This document shows, piece by piece, positions 12,611-26,050 of a DNA stretch of 64,000 nucleotides. Every line of letters begins with the position of its first letter. Position 1 is the stretch's first letter. A program made the translations under genes and the position numbers. This DNA comes from Lunularia cruciata (lineage: Eukaryota > Streptophyta > Marchantiopsida > Lunulariales > Lunulariaceae): assembly GCA_948567375.1 (NCBI GenBank), contig OX419759.1, positions 11,500,744 through 11,564,743 of the forward strand. The letters run 5' to 3'. The notes under the pieces are model-generated. The model had not been told where the DNA came from. It did no database searches and saw only the letters and a list, made by a program, of their open reading frames with translations.

Positions 12611-15600
12611 TTGCTGATGTTGTTTAAGATCAACAATGATATATGACATTGGTCACCCTATGGGATTAAAGAGTTTTATGTTAGATTTTAAATTAGTTAC
12701 ATATGTTTATAAGCAATAAATTGTGTAAAAGGTTATGATACTTTCTTACTTTCTTAGTTCTAATAAAAAAAATTCCCTTTATACAATAAGATTATTTTTG
12801 ATACTTTGATGTGAAGACAAAGTTACATGAATTAAAACAATTTTTGTTATTACGTATCATTATTTCTTGGATGGAATGGTTTATTGTTGTCTAATATACT
12901 AGACTCATATTTGCCTTTAAGCATTTATTTTTCCTTGGTATCTTATTATTTTTAAAAAAATTTCTCATTTCCTAAATTATAGATTTTGATCAATCTTTTT
13001 TTCTCTTTCTTACAGAACAATCAATTTGGGCTTACTCACTTTTTTCCCATAAATTAAGCAAGTCTCATTCAGACTTGCATTACTTTTATTTAATAATTTG
13101 AATTATCTCTATTTGAAATGTTTATATTTTGATAACAACAATTTTAGGGGATTTTTAAATCCACCTTCTCATTTTATTAAAACTATCCACTCTACTGCAG
13201 TCAGCGCTTCGCGACTATTCACAATAAAGTCATTGCCACTTCACAGGCTATAGCTTAGAGTAATCGACACTACGATGCGTCAGATGCATGCCATGGCAAC
13301 TTCATGCGCGGTGGACTAGGCTAGGGTGAGTCATTTTAGTGAATTGAGGGGGTCAATTTAACAATCCCCTCATTTCATACTCTACTAGATAGTACAGTCA
13401 TTTTCCCAGTTTAGTGTGTTATCTCATTTCTAGAATACAATTTGTTTATGACAAAGTTATCTCTAATCGATATTCAAAGGACCATAGATTTTTTCTCCTC
13501 TACTTTTCCTAATAGATAATTAATGGCCCATTGATTATCTTTTATTTCCTTTTCCTAGTATATAATTAAAGGGGCCAGGAACCATATTTTAATAGAAGCC
13601 TACGATTTAACCTTGATATAGTATGTGTGGACAGTAGACTATCGCCTTTTAGTAATTAATCGTTCAAATCTTAATTGATTTTTTTTAATCTAATTTTTAT
13701 TTAGATTACGTTAAATTCGGAATTCGGTACAATTTTATAGCATTCGATATGCAGTTCTTGCTGATTAGACTTCAGTTCCTCTGGAAAACTTCATGCTGGT
13801 TTTACTTACTGTGTTCTCATCCTTATGAATATGGATATTTTCTGTGGTAGTCAGGAGATATATATTCTCGATATTCCTAATATATGTAATAGTATATTCA
13901 TGCTGTTTAAGATTAACATGTCCTCTACTTAACCACAATTATTATTCTTCATACAGAACTTCACTTGGCTCAAAATTTGTCAGAGAACCTAACATTTTAC
14001 CAAAACTAAAAGAGGTATTATGTAAACATATAGCGGTGAGAAATGTTAAAAGTTGAAATTGACCATTTAAAGGGTGGTAAATTTGAAGTGTACAGTCAAC
14101 CGGGGTATATCATTCAGAGAAAAAGATGATTCACGCAAAGAATGTACAGTTGCTAGTTAATATCCTATCATATCCTGTGTTACAAACGATATGTGTCTTA
14201 TTCAGGATTTAGGAGTTTTAGGAAGCAGACAAACTGAGGAATTTGATAGTTGAAAATCAGCGAACTAGAAAAGGTATAGAAGTATACTAATGGAGGTTCA
14301 CATTGGTGAGTAGTCAGAGGGTCTCAGTTGTTAATTTTATTCTTCTACGTCCTTCTTTTCTAAGATCTTCCCCCCAAACATAGTAAGTGATGTGGACATA
14401 ACATCGAGTATGTGTAACACCGAGTAGTGAATTTGGACTATATAAAGATATCTACCATCTAGTAGGTATGGGCCTACAAGTGATAATTTTCTTCGTGTTT
14501 GTTCAAACTCGCTCTGAATTAGTGCTTTGGGATATCTCCCAACTTTCATGTACTATGCGTTCACCAAACATTGGACTGCTATGTCTACACAACTCTGAAT
14601 CTTGACAACTTAGGGTAGATACTGCTTTAAATATCACCCAAATATCTCCCACCTCCATGTACTGTATGTTCACCAAACATAGGACTGCTGTGTATACAAA
14701 ACTCTGCTTCTCGGGAACTTAGGGTCAGTAGCTATCGCTTCAAACGCTAATGTCTGAGCCGAGATTACCTTGCCCACTATTCCTCCTTAAACATAGTGAT
14801 AGTCAGATTCAAAGAGAGGTACGATCTATTTAGTCAAGTTCCCTGTGACGATCTGTGGGCTTACAAGTTTCCGACCTCAAAGTTTGTCTACTGTGAGTTT
14901 CCTATCTTGATGCACTGAACGCCATCCTAGGAGTGGGACGATGAGCTAGTAATTCTGAAAGGATAAAGTATAATGGCCACGCACGCATCTCTGGTGCGAT
15001 GAAAGACACAACTCAGTTTGGTGTTCATGGCCAGTCTACCGAAAAGCAGGAGGTTACCGTCCAGCAAGATAAGCAGAGACATGACTGGTACTTACGAAAC
15101 CATCTAGTGACGTGTGTGTTTAAGTAGGCAATATGCCACAGAATAGGTCTGAGGTCATTCCTAGTATAAGTGATGAAATGGTGACCAAAAAGTAGACAGA
15201 ACGCAGCTCCCCTGATTTGCTTTTCAAGTTGTCTTCCGCAAAATTTCTAAATCGGTCCAAGGGGTTGGGAAGCACAACACCTGTGATGTTTATGATGTCT
15301 CTTGCTTCATGGCCTCATGATTACCTATAAGACGAAAGTGGCCGAAGCCCCTTGGGGCTCGAAATCTGCAGCCTATTTCAAGACACACAAGTTTAAAAAT
15401 CCTTCAGAACATAGTAATCGAGAGGTGTTTCTCATCTGAAAATCTGCAATCCACACAGCACAAGATCACGCTTAGCACTGAGAGCAGGTGAGGGTGTTAA
15501 AGAACGCTTGTTCCAAGTCAAGTAGATATGGTTTCATATTAGCCCTACCCATACCACGGTGCACTGACAGGTACTTGGAGACTGATGATATAAGATAGAA

Positions 15601-15943
15601 GGAACAACCCACATAACGGACTCAGTTGATAAAATAGACAAAAATTGACCACGACGGTACTTGCTACCCAGCATATAAATACAGAGAGCTTGACAACGTT
15701 GCCGAAGGTCCTCACTTGACGAACAAGGAAAGTGTGACAGGAGCGGACACATGATGTCAGTCATGGAGTAAAACCCTAATTCTGTACAGCTTCATTGCAA
15801 TAGGCTAGTGTGCTATGTCAAGATCCGCTAATGTTCTTCCTGACCTAAACGCCACCACTCAACTGTCAGGTGCGTACACCATTCAACAGGGCTGCTACTT
15901 GATACAAGTTTGGCTCAAGAGGACATCACAGGTAATAATCAAG

Positions 15944-18900
15944 TTAAGCTGGACGCTTGGCCCTCTCAAACTGATTCTCATGACAGTAAGGCTCCAGCCA
16001 TCCCTCAGTGGGCGCCCTTGGCGATGAAACAGCACTTTTACTCCCTATCAGGTCACGAAGAACTTCAACCTTATTCTCGCGTCCCAACGGGGTAGCTTTT
16101 TTCTCAGCATCCTTCAGCTTTTGTTTCAGCCTGTGCTTCCTGTTGGATGGACTTGTCACTTCTTGTCCCTTCGGTGGAGCTCCATGAGGCCCCAAATAGA
16201 TTGTCTCCTGTTTTGTTTTCACCTAATTCACCCAAGTTTAGACAAGGTCAAGTTCACCTCCATGACTTCGACAAGATGCTCAACTTGCGTCACTGAACAT
16301 AAGCGTAACGTATAACATTCCCACGTCATTGCCCTCAGAATATACTGACAGAATAGAAACCACAATTTATTCGGTAGAATCTAGCTCAATCATCAAAGAA
16401 CGCGGGGGATTGCCAGACCTGACTTCTGAGGGTGCTCTCAACTGAAGGTGACAACTATGCACTAGGAACAGGGAAAACGAGAAATTCGGAAAATGTAGCC
16501 CGAGATAATGTGTATTTTATCAAGACGAGGATGTATAAGATGTACTTTATGAAGACTGGAACTTGACAAGATAAAACTCTCAGCAGAAAAAGGAACTACG
16601 TGAGGTATATTCTTCGCACATTATGGATCTCCTTCGCTGGCCAAAAATTGGGGTAAAACAGGAGTACCTCGTAAAATCGTGACATCCTCGTCAGGAAGTC
16701 ACTGGCTGACATAGCATGTCAAAAGAGATCCTATTCGAACTTCTAAGAATACAACTGCTAATGTCTCCAATCTGGGCACGAACGAACCAGCTTGTAGAAA
16801 GTAGCCATTGATCGAATACTTCGCATGATGAACAGACGTCATTGAATTGCTCAAAAGAAATATTGGTTTCTAGGTATCATTTCGATACTAAAACGAGAGC
16901 TGAAGTTTAAACCACATTTGGACATGTGGAAGTGGTGAGAACTTCTTCTAGAAAACATAGGCTGATTGAAAACTACGGTACCAAGGACTGTCAATCAATT
17001 CAGAATTAGAAAATCATTGAAAATACAGTAAAACGAAGTCCTCAACTCGAAGTATGAGTAGCCTTCTTAAGCCCACGTACTGTGCTGCCTTTAAAAACCA
17101 AACAAACAGTGGGGAAGGATTTGCAGAGATCTCAAGATGGTGATCGTTCCAATATCAAAGAAATGAAACCAGGCCTAGCACACTTTACCAATATATACTA
17201 GCGGGGGATTCGAGCATCGCTATCTAATCCTCACTTGGAACTATCCCTTCTTCCCGTTTTTAAGAAAATCACAAACATTTATACTATAGATGATACACAC
17301 CCGCAGAGGTTCAAATATGTGAAAACCGAAATAAGATGAGTGCAATGCGCAAACTCAAGGTGATAAGAGGTGCGTGGCCTATATCTATTTCGAGACACAT
17401 GCACTGGAGGATTGCCAGTCCGAATCTATCTTAGAAAAGTTGATACTCAATACAGTAACTAGCGTTAAGTTAGAAAGGCTATATTGATTTTATCATAAGC
17501 AGTTCCTAGATCTTCAATCAGTTTCTCAGTCGAAAGATAAAGCGATCTGTTTTAAGTGTGACAGTAGCTGGATTTGTTTTTCTTGAGTAGTAATGCACGG
17601 TCCAGATTTCATGCCAGGCCGTGTTCCTTAAAAATCTACTTAGAAGGTTGTAGTACAATAGGGGTACTTGGTGCCCGACATTCTGCAGTAGAGGATCTAA
17701 ACTAAGAAGACCAGTTCGCTATTTTCAATTCTCACCACGCCCATAAAGTTCCGTGTGTAAAACACAAATATGAGCTCATATTACATTACATAATAACCTA
17801 TCAGACGAACCAAATCTGATACGAGGGATAAGTCCCACAGTCTGTGGTTATCTGACATATAAAAGAAGTTGCGCAATCTCCCGAGTCCGCAACTGGTACA
17901 GAGGAGTATCTAGTCCAGTAGGATTATCGAAGGCGAGAGTTTGGCAAAAGCTGTGCAGGACCAGATGAGCTCATTGAGCGGCGCTCACTCGCCTTCGTCA
18001 TGTTCCAGAACGAGCACGGAAAACTTACCTTTTCAGATGATAGTCGTGTAGACTTGCCAGACTCTGTTTTCTCTTTGCGACCTGTTGCCGGCTTGCCAGT
18101 ATTCAAGCTTGGTATTTCGAAACCATCAGCATCTGAAAAATAACAATTGCCCAAACTTTTCAGTTAGTCCAGTTATCAAACAAGATAGCAGTAAAGTAGG
18201 TGTTCCAGTCCTTTCTAATTACAGGATCAGAAAATCCAATCTTAAAATTTATGAGCTGCCATTCGGAACTTCTACTGATCAGTTCAGACACGTACTTGAC
18301 CTTGAAAGGATGTCCAACAAATTACGCAACGAATGAGTGAACTGTTTAGGTCTAGTGAATAGTCCTAAATGACAGGGACAACATTTCGTTGCCTCCTGCG
18401 TTCTTCCAGCTTCACTAAAGCCGTACTCCACCTACCTCTTACGGCTGCAATATATCATACAATCGTAAACAGGAAAATGTCTAGAGCTGAGACTTAGTCC
18501 TCCTTCCTTATATCCGCATCGCTACATCTCAGAGGTGAGCAGGAAGCTAAACGCGAAGCTGCCTGCTTGAATATAAGGATACGCAGTCATCTTTCAATGT
18601 CATACACAAGACGCGAACCATGACACAGAAACTCTTTTAGGACAAAGTAAACCGTCGTCCTAAAGACTTCAAGGTTTCAGACAGCATAGCGATACTCGCA
18701 AATGCAATGAATCATATCCCTCTTTTCGTATGCCATTACTTGCCTTCACAAGTAGACCTCCCGAATTCACAGAGGACATACCCACGAAAATGCTAACGGC
18801 ACAATAAATGGGAATCTAGGGAGGGTAAATTGCTAGGAGCAACAGGCATCCGCCACTCAATAGGGGACAAATTCTCGACCAGAAAAAGAAACGGGAGTCA

Positions 18901-19250
18901 GAAGACTCGAAATACAGCGTTACATGACGATCACCGCTGATTCACACGTCGCCGAATTTACAACAGCCACATCACGCGAGCCAACACTCTAAACTAAGCG
19001 ATCAAGAGTGCAGCGATTCTTCGTCGCCGAACCTTGCAACCCATGTTAATGTATGCAGAGCAAACTATCCACCGATACCAATCTCTCAAGAATCCCCAAG
19101 GCGCTCGAATACTCAACGGACATCATCATAGCTACAACCTGAATTGAACATCAACCAGTTCGACACAATTACATGGGTAAAAGATTTGAGAGAGTAACCC
19201 CATTCTTCTTCTTCTTCAGTGTTTGAAGCATTGGAGGACGTCGGATCCAT
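15944..19250 (-). CDS. Plant-specific 159-residue protein of unknown function
   Basis: Three exons run on the minus strand: 19250-19139, 18132-18029 and 16207-15944. They join in phase (1, then 0) and end at TAA 15946-15944. The ATG at 19250 follows an in-frame TGA three codons upstream, so it is the first possible start. The protein opens MDPTSSNASNTEEEEEWGYS, with an acidic run. It then contains DADGFEIPSL (about residues 38-47), a Lys/Ser/Thr-rich stretch, IYLGPHGAPP (about 75-84), a basic segment KHRLKQKLKDAEKK, GRENKVEVLRDLIG, and an end WLEPYCHENQFERAKRP-A. From memory, plant genomes encode a small uncharacterised family with this same motif order; I know no biochemical function. No membrane segment or signal peptide is visible; the charge suggests a soluble, possibly nuclear protein. 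Intron 2 is long (about 1.8 kb), and an extra exon inside it cannot be excluded. Confidence 0.72.
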
Positions 19251-22200
19251 TGCGGATCACTAAAACGCTGCCGCTCATGGATGCTCAAGGCAATCTCGCC
19301 GTCTTCTTTATGCGCTCTGTGCTCCTCCCCCACCACCGAAACTCTTCCTTCTCTCTTTCACTCTTCCAGAGCTCCCTCTCGCCTCCTCTCTCGTCTTCTT
19401 CTCTCTCCGAACCCGTCCCTCCTTTCTGTCTTGTCTGGTGCTTTCACTGCTCTATGTCCCTTCCTTCTTCAAGGTTGCGCGTCCACGTGGGAGACGGCGC
19501 GTTCGCCATTGCACTGACGGACAGAAAGACCCTCAACAGATCTTGACCGTTAACTCCCAGATCGCGAGGTCCGTCTCAACCCATGTCACCAACTGAAAAT
19601 TAGCACTACGACGGGAATGTGCTCAAATCGGGAGGAATCAGAATCTAATACGAGATTCTATCTTCTAGTCGCACCTCGTGTGGATTGTTTACGCCAGAGT
19701 TCGTTGGCTATGTGAAGTTCCGTTTCCAAATCTCACAACCGGCTATCACCCGTCGCAACTTTGTCCCTCCTCTTTCACAGTCTTCAATGAGTCGCCCCGC
19801 TATGACGGAAATAACACCGAACCCACCACGGACTATATGCCGAAACTGCGGACAGACTCAGGAGAAAGGCCAGCACGCAAAGCTTGATGCACTCACGATT
19901 CGCTTCTAGTACCTAACTGGTACAGTAATTTCTGTCCCTCACATGGTTTCCACACCCTTAGTAGCAAACAGTATCTCCGTTCACGTAAAACCACTGATAG
20001 AACTTTTGAGACGAGAGTAGTTTTCATGCTTGTGTTGAGTCTTTGGTTTACGCGGAACGAAGATCTTACGTCCCTTCTTGGGCTTCCTTTCGTTGCAGAC
20101 CATTTTGTTGAATCTCTGAAGATGGATCGTTGAAAGATCCCTATTGCAGTGTTGATGTGGTTATCACGTAGTAATAGTTAGATTGTATCCTGATCGCTGA
20201 TTAAATTGCTGTGTTCTTGCAGTTTCTATAAACTACGGGCTCTTTTCGCAGGCTTCAGATGTGTTCTTTATCTTCACGGTTCCATCCCCGCTATCTTTTG
20301 TCCAAAGGCGTGAAGGTCCGCTTTTATCAAGTACATGTGGTGTACCAAGTATTGCTGAATGGTTTGCTACAGTAGGGATCGGTTGTTCTTCCTGCATGAA
20401 ATTTGAATCTATACTCTTTAGCTTCAGTCATGATCACTCTCCCTGGACTGGACGAAAAAGTTAAACGAGAGATCAGATTACGCATCCACAAACTAGAAGT
20501 CTTGTCTTTAGCACCAAACAACTGGATTTGCCAATCAACGCATGATTACTTGTTCTACATGACATGACATCCAAAGCAACATATAGTAATGATACAACTT
20601 GAACAGTATTTGACAAAGCAACATATAGTAATCATACAACTTGGACAGTACTTGACAGTGCAACTTGGGGCTTAGTTAGCCCCATTGTACCCCTATGTCT
20701 TTCCTTTGCGGGTTGATAGGGTCTTCCCATACTCCATGTTATCACACGCGGTCTCCTTCTCTCTTGACAGTGCAACAAAAATGGCTTATCCAAGTTTCTA
20801 GGATAGAGTTAGTTCTATAATTGGAACTATATGTGACATTTATATTAACGTCACGTTTGAATCTACTTGTGAAACAAGAGATAACAATCACTCTATGCTC
20901 ATTAAGACAAGCTCTTGAGATAGACCAGAACTAAGTGAACCAAACTTGAAATATCTACAGGTTTTGATATCAAGGATAGCAGGAACTGTGCATACTGTTC
21001 ACTGGCTAGTCCTTCTTCCAATGAGTCACGATTCATAATATCGACCTAGTGAGAACGGTAAATAGCGTTGAATCCATGCAGAATGGTAACCGATGGAGAA
21101 TAGGGCCTCGGGGTCTCTACGCTTTTATAAGCTCGAAACAAAGATGAGAAGTAGCATAATCTTTTTCTAACAAAGGTGGGTAGTCATACTTCAATACCGC
21201 TGTTACTTATTCCATGCATGTCATCTTGCTACAGCCCACTTTAGGTAACTGCAATGCCTCGGTTCCAACCTCGAGATTGTGCTTATGGAGGTTTTGAACA
21301 TATCCAAATATTTCATAAGTGCAACTTTTCTAAGTTCATAAGTGCAGATATCCAGAATTTGGGTCGGGATAAATACAATCTTTAGTAAAATTGCACTTAC
21401 AGAGTTTATGGATATGTGAATATAGATACAAATCAATTTTTCCACATATGTAAGGTTTAAAATAATTCCACTCAAAAGGTTGTCTGTACAGTAGGAATGT
21501 TCTAGGGTCCGTAGTACTTTTGAAAAATGCAATTTAGTGCACTTACCTGAGAAATTATATCTTCCAGGCAAACTCATTGCAGTTATGGAAAGTTTCACCT
21601 ATCTGACTTGCATTTGACGAGAGTGGACTGTACACTCACCTTTCCTATTTGGTATCACGAAGAAAGAGAGAAAAATGACATCCCGGTCGCGAAATCCCAA
21701 ATCCTGCGTGAAGTATGTCACAGCATTACCGAAGCCCGGTCAAGATATTAATGACCATTAAATGTTTAAGGAAAACGTTTAGTACGTTTTAAACTAACCA
21801 ATTGCAGCGAAACTCAGAAGATGGCATCTATCAGTCTGTGCACATAAGATATTTTGTCTCAGATCAAGGTAAAGAACGTCTCAGCACGTGGTTTGACTTG
21901 TTAGGGCCTTTAATAAATTATCTGCTCAGGAATTACCGTATCTAGAAATAAGTTCTTCGTTTGTTTTATTAACTAAAATCGACATCCTAGTGCAGTAAGT
22001 TGCTTATCGTGCTTCCACCCGTGAAACTTGTAAAAGGCGAAGGGAACAAGTAAGGGAATCTGTGGTCACCACTACAGTGAGAAAAAAGATCTTGATACAA
22101 GTCGAAAACCTTGAAAGATGTTCACTGTGCCTTAATTAGTGAAACTGAAAATGTTTTATTATTGCAGCAGATTAGATCATAATATCATATTGAGAGGTCG

Positions 22201-25200
22201 TGGTGATCCAGTGCATTCCTCTCATGTACCGTATCTTACGTCCGGAATTCTGAAGAGATTGTACTGCGTCATTTGAGAGATTTTCAAAGGGACGTGTCCT
22301 TCAAGTGCTATACGAGTGTAAGTGTGCAAGTCAGTAAATACCCACTCGTTCAAATCAAGTTTTTGACTGAAAGATCGTTACAGTCTTCTCTGATGTTTTC
22401 ATTTTCTATGCGGCTTCTATACTTTGCTTACAACTTTCCTTCTGATCTGACCTCTTCAAGCTTTACAAGCGGTGCCCTTCATTCATTACTCACACCGGTT
22501 TGTAGGTAACATTTGCTGGTGCTTGAAAAACAATCATGAAAAACTTAACAATCATTTTGGAAAAAGCATATAGATTGTCTTTAATGTTTGCGAAAAGATC
22601 TTAGGACGCAAATGTAAAGCCACTTTGTGGTAAAGGAGCTTCATCTGATCTGACACTTTCTAGCGTAGTTACAAGAAATGGCTTTTGATGATCTCACATA
22701 GAGGGAATCGGAAGGCAAGAATTAGCATCGAACAGCCTTGCAACTTAGAGAACCTGAAATATTAAAAAATGGGAAAAGATGGAAAGAATATATCAATATG
22801 CAATCTATACGTCACGTATGTGCAGCAAATCCTTATGTTACATGCACCAAAGTCAATCATATGGGTCCGCCTTGGCCTGTCTTAGAAAAATGATGTTTGG
22901 TCTTAATGTGTTACTAAATAGTCATGCATGTTTCGTGTTCAACATCTAAGAATCTGCATGAGAGAAAAGCTGAAATTTATGTTAAAAAGGTAATATTGTT
23001 GCTCCTACTAAGTAGATTGAGATTGAGAGACGATTCTACACATGATTTGTATTTGAGAAGTTCAAATTTTTTTAAGGGCATGGTGATCGGGCCATGTTTA
23101 CACAATGAGAACTAGCTAAGTTACTTAATCGATTATCAATTAGTAAGTAGTGTTATCTACAATGAATAGAACATACGTAGAAACTTCTGTGGATAGGGAT
23201 GCCCCTCGCAACTGTGCTATTTCTATCACTATTTCTATCTATAGCATTGTGTCATACATAATGCTAATAACAATATACGCGTGTTCATTCGAGATTCGAA
23301 ACACGTATGCTAAATGTGAGTCAAAATATCAAAGTTAACTAAAGAAACAATTCCATACCGTAATGAATTTTACCAGAGAACCAATGCAAAATACAGAAAA
23401 CATTTTACTACCAGTTGACTCACGTATAGCATTCTTTGAATGTATCTTTTACTCTAAACAAAGAAAATAAGATATGGGAAGAATACCGACACGCTGGAAT
23501 TTTCTGTATCTGTATCTGTACAGTGAACCTGCACCTACTGCATGGCATTCCAAATTTCTTCTTGTGGGTTCTATGAATGCAGAGGCACACATTCTTTGAG
23601 TACATTGCATTTGACTCTCTCTCTCTAATTATTAGCGCTTGGGAGTAGCATATAAAGTAAGAACGAGACAATATAACAGATGTAAAAGAAACTTTCTTTT
23701 GAATATTCTCCGTGTCGCATAGTCTTATTTTGTTTGAAGATTGTTGTTGTGTTGATTTGATAGTTATAGTATTGAAATTACACTATTTTATTCTAAGGTT
23801 AATTTACCATCGTGAAGGTAAAATTACAATGAACATGGAACTAAAACTCTCAATGTATTTATTTGATATGTTTCTACTTTCTGAAAGAACTTGTGATACA
23901 TTCTATGGTGAAGACTTCGTATGAAAAGATAGAATTTCTTTTCTCGCACCTTCTATCAAACGTGAGACAAGGTATCTTCTACTTGCTGCTATAAAATATA
24001 ACGTAACTATGGCTAAAGCTTCTTCTTACACTTGACTATGATTACTAGAATCTACTTCCACATCAGATTCCGCACCACTTCTCTATGATTGAACATCATT
24101 CTACATGTTATCTTCATTTTTTTTGAAGCTCTTCACTGGTAGTATCCTCATTACTCTTAAAATTTATAAACTCAATTATCATCATATCGAGCCAAATTCT
24201 GCTGATATGTTCTTTGAGTAGGGAGTCTCTATTGTAAACTAAAAAGCTCTAGGACTGCTTTCTTAGTCTACAAATTTAAGTCAACTCCATTTCCTCATCT
24301 TCCACCTCCAGATTAGTATCATCTATCACACATACATGCTTTAAATCTCTAAAAATAGCTCTATGCCTTTTGAGGATTATTGTGGATACCAATAACTCTT
24401 GATAATTGTAAGTGTCACATGAATCATCAAAAACTTTTTCAACCACTATACAAAAAAAGAAATGTCAATTTGACTAAGATACATGTATCTATAACACCTC
24501 CCTTTATATTCAACCAAACATTCACAATAGTGAGCCTTGAAACATAAAATAATTCTACCATCTATAGAATTAATATAGGAAGTAGTATTTAGTAGAAATA
24601 AAAATATTGTGGTAAATCTGAGGAGATGTTTCACCTTTTCATTCATGAGCACTATCCAAGCACAAAGTAAGTTCTCTTTTTTTAGCTCTAATCATTCTTG
24701 CATCAAAGTCCAACAACAACTTGTGAAATAAAATACTGACCTTCTTAGCTTTCTTGTTTGTTTTCCTCATCAATCTAAGGTTGGAGTGGTTTTTAGTACC
24801 ATTTCGAGACAAAATAACAAGGTTTCAAGGGCTTTGTGAATTACAAGCAATAGTTGTTTCATTCTTCTTCTAAAATACTCATGCAAGCAACTCTAATATG
24901 TTATTTGTACACCTTAGCACCTTAAATATTCTTGGTATAAAAGGTTCTATTTTGTCCTACTATATAAAAAAATAAATTTTCATCCAACTTGAAAATACAA
25001 AGAGGCTCATAATTATCCTTTTCTAGCTTCAAATTCTCAATAGCTTTCAAAGTACAATTTGATCTATCAATTCAACAATCTTTGTCATTCTTAATCTAGC
25101 AACTAATATAAAATTTCATTTTGAACATTTATGCACACCTTGAACTGAAGGAGAATCTTCATACATGAAGAGTACTCTCCCTATTTTCTTTACAAAAGAA

Positions 25201-25960
25201 ATTTCTAACTTGACTTAAAACTTTGGTCGGAAATACAAGGAAATTGAGTAGTAAAGGAGTGTTTTCTATACAAAACTTCCCTTTACCAAACACTTTTGAC
25301 ATGCAAATTCAGTTTTTAAATAAAGAGGTCATGAGACTAAATTTGGTACACATGTTTAGCATAAACATTGTTACCCAATGGGTGGAGTCTCTTGATTTGG
25401 TAGTACTTTTTGTTGTTACTTAATACTTATTGATTAGATTGTATCAATTATGTTTTATAATGAGCAATGAATATAAATACATAGCTAGCTGTAAATTTCA
25501 ACACTTGGGTTGATATCTCTATTGCTTTGTACCTAAAGTAATATTGAAGGATTAGATTTAGTGAAAAATATATTATCAAATTACAATTTACATCTAGATT
25601 TGGTAGTGACCATGAATTTTTTGCATAGGAATGCAAAATGTACAATTGCTTTATATTCCAACCAAAGGAGTAGAAATAGATAATAATATCATATAGAAGC
25701 TTGTTACAACAAAAAGTATGATTAAGCAAGTTGCAAATGCCTTGAATCCCATGTGGGAAGAAAAATCTATTAGCATAATAAAGGTTTTTTCTATATGATG
25801 GACGACATTTGCACAAGCAAAAAAGAGAATTGAGTAATTAATTAGGCATTATAGTCCAATAAAACCACCAAAATTTGTTTCTTTTGTCCAAGGAATCAAG
25901 ACTTTGGATCCCTAAGATCTAGAACCAAACAAGGTCGTGTTGAATTAGTGTTATAACTCA
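19251..25960. other. Promoter region, then AT-rich DNA without recognised genes
   Basis: Bases 19251-19560 are pyrimidine-rich on the plus strand and would be the purine-rich leader of the minus-strand gene. Open frames there, such as 19223-19546 on the plus strand, are low-complexity Ser/Leu/Pro and not convincing. Beyond about 20.5 kb the sequence becomes AT-rich with short frames only; the 125-codon frame at 21221-21598 on the minus strand matches no domain that I know. Confidence 0.4.
20573..20656. repeat. 42-bp tandem duplication
   Basis: Two adjacent 42-bp units, 20573-20614 and 20615-20656, begin aaagcaacatatagtaat and end ttgac. They differ at three positions that I can count, so the duplication is fairly recent. 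Confidence 0.9.
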
Positions 25961-26050
25961 GCTCTTGGTGGTCATATTATGGCTAAGAAGACACTAATAT
26001 CACTATGGTATATCCAATTTTGGTCAAAGATACAAGAAGAGGTACCCATA
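25961..26050 (+). mobile_element. Gypsy integrase zinc-binding fragment (relic)
   Basis: The plus strand reads LGGHIMAKKTLISLWY with a downstream FWSKIQEE. This resembles the GGH-x-G-x-x-KT-L...WW/FW segment at the N-terminal zinc-binding part of Ty3/gypsy integrases. No adjoining core domain could be followed, so this is an isolated fragment. Short length keeps confidence modest. Confidence 0.4.

Larger units (their letters stand above)
10797..15943. other. Intergenic DNA with repeat modules, no gene seen
   Basis: The first roughly 350 bases hold the promoter and leader of the CHMP7-like gene. From about 11.2 kb the sequence becomes strongly AT-rich. It contains a degenerate G-rich stretch at about 11810-11960, made of repeated gggacgg and ggatgga blocks, and copies of two short repeat modules (separate entries). 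Around 14.6-15.9 kb composition returns toward gene-like values, but no conserved protein is visible on either strand. The last part may be 3' untranslated region of the minus-strand gene. Confidence 0.4.

Noticed and set aside
15534-15764. 76-codon minus-strand frame downstream of the 159-residue protein gene
   Set aside because: It could be imagined as a further exon, but the protein already ends with a conserved-looking tail and a stop at 15944, and this frame has no motif.
17460-17700. Minus-strand open stretches within intron 2 of the 159-residue protein gene (for example one containing EKLIEDLGTAYDKIN)
   Set aside because: They look protein-like locally, but no donor and acceptor pair keeps the frame, and skipping them joins the neighbouring exons in phase.
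19223-19909. Plus-strand frames rich in Ser, Leu and Pro at 19223-19546 and 19678-19909
   Set aside because: They overlap exon 1 and the purine-rich leader of the minus-strand gene; low-complexity composition explains the lack of stops.
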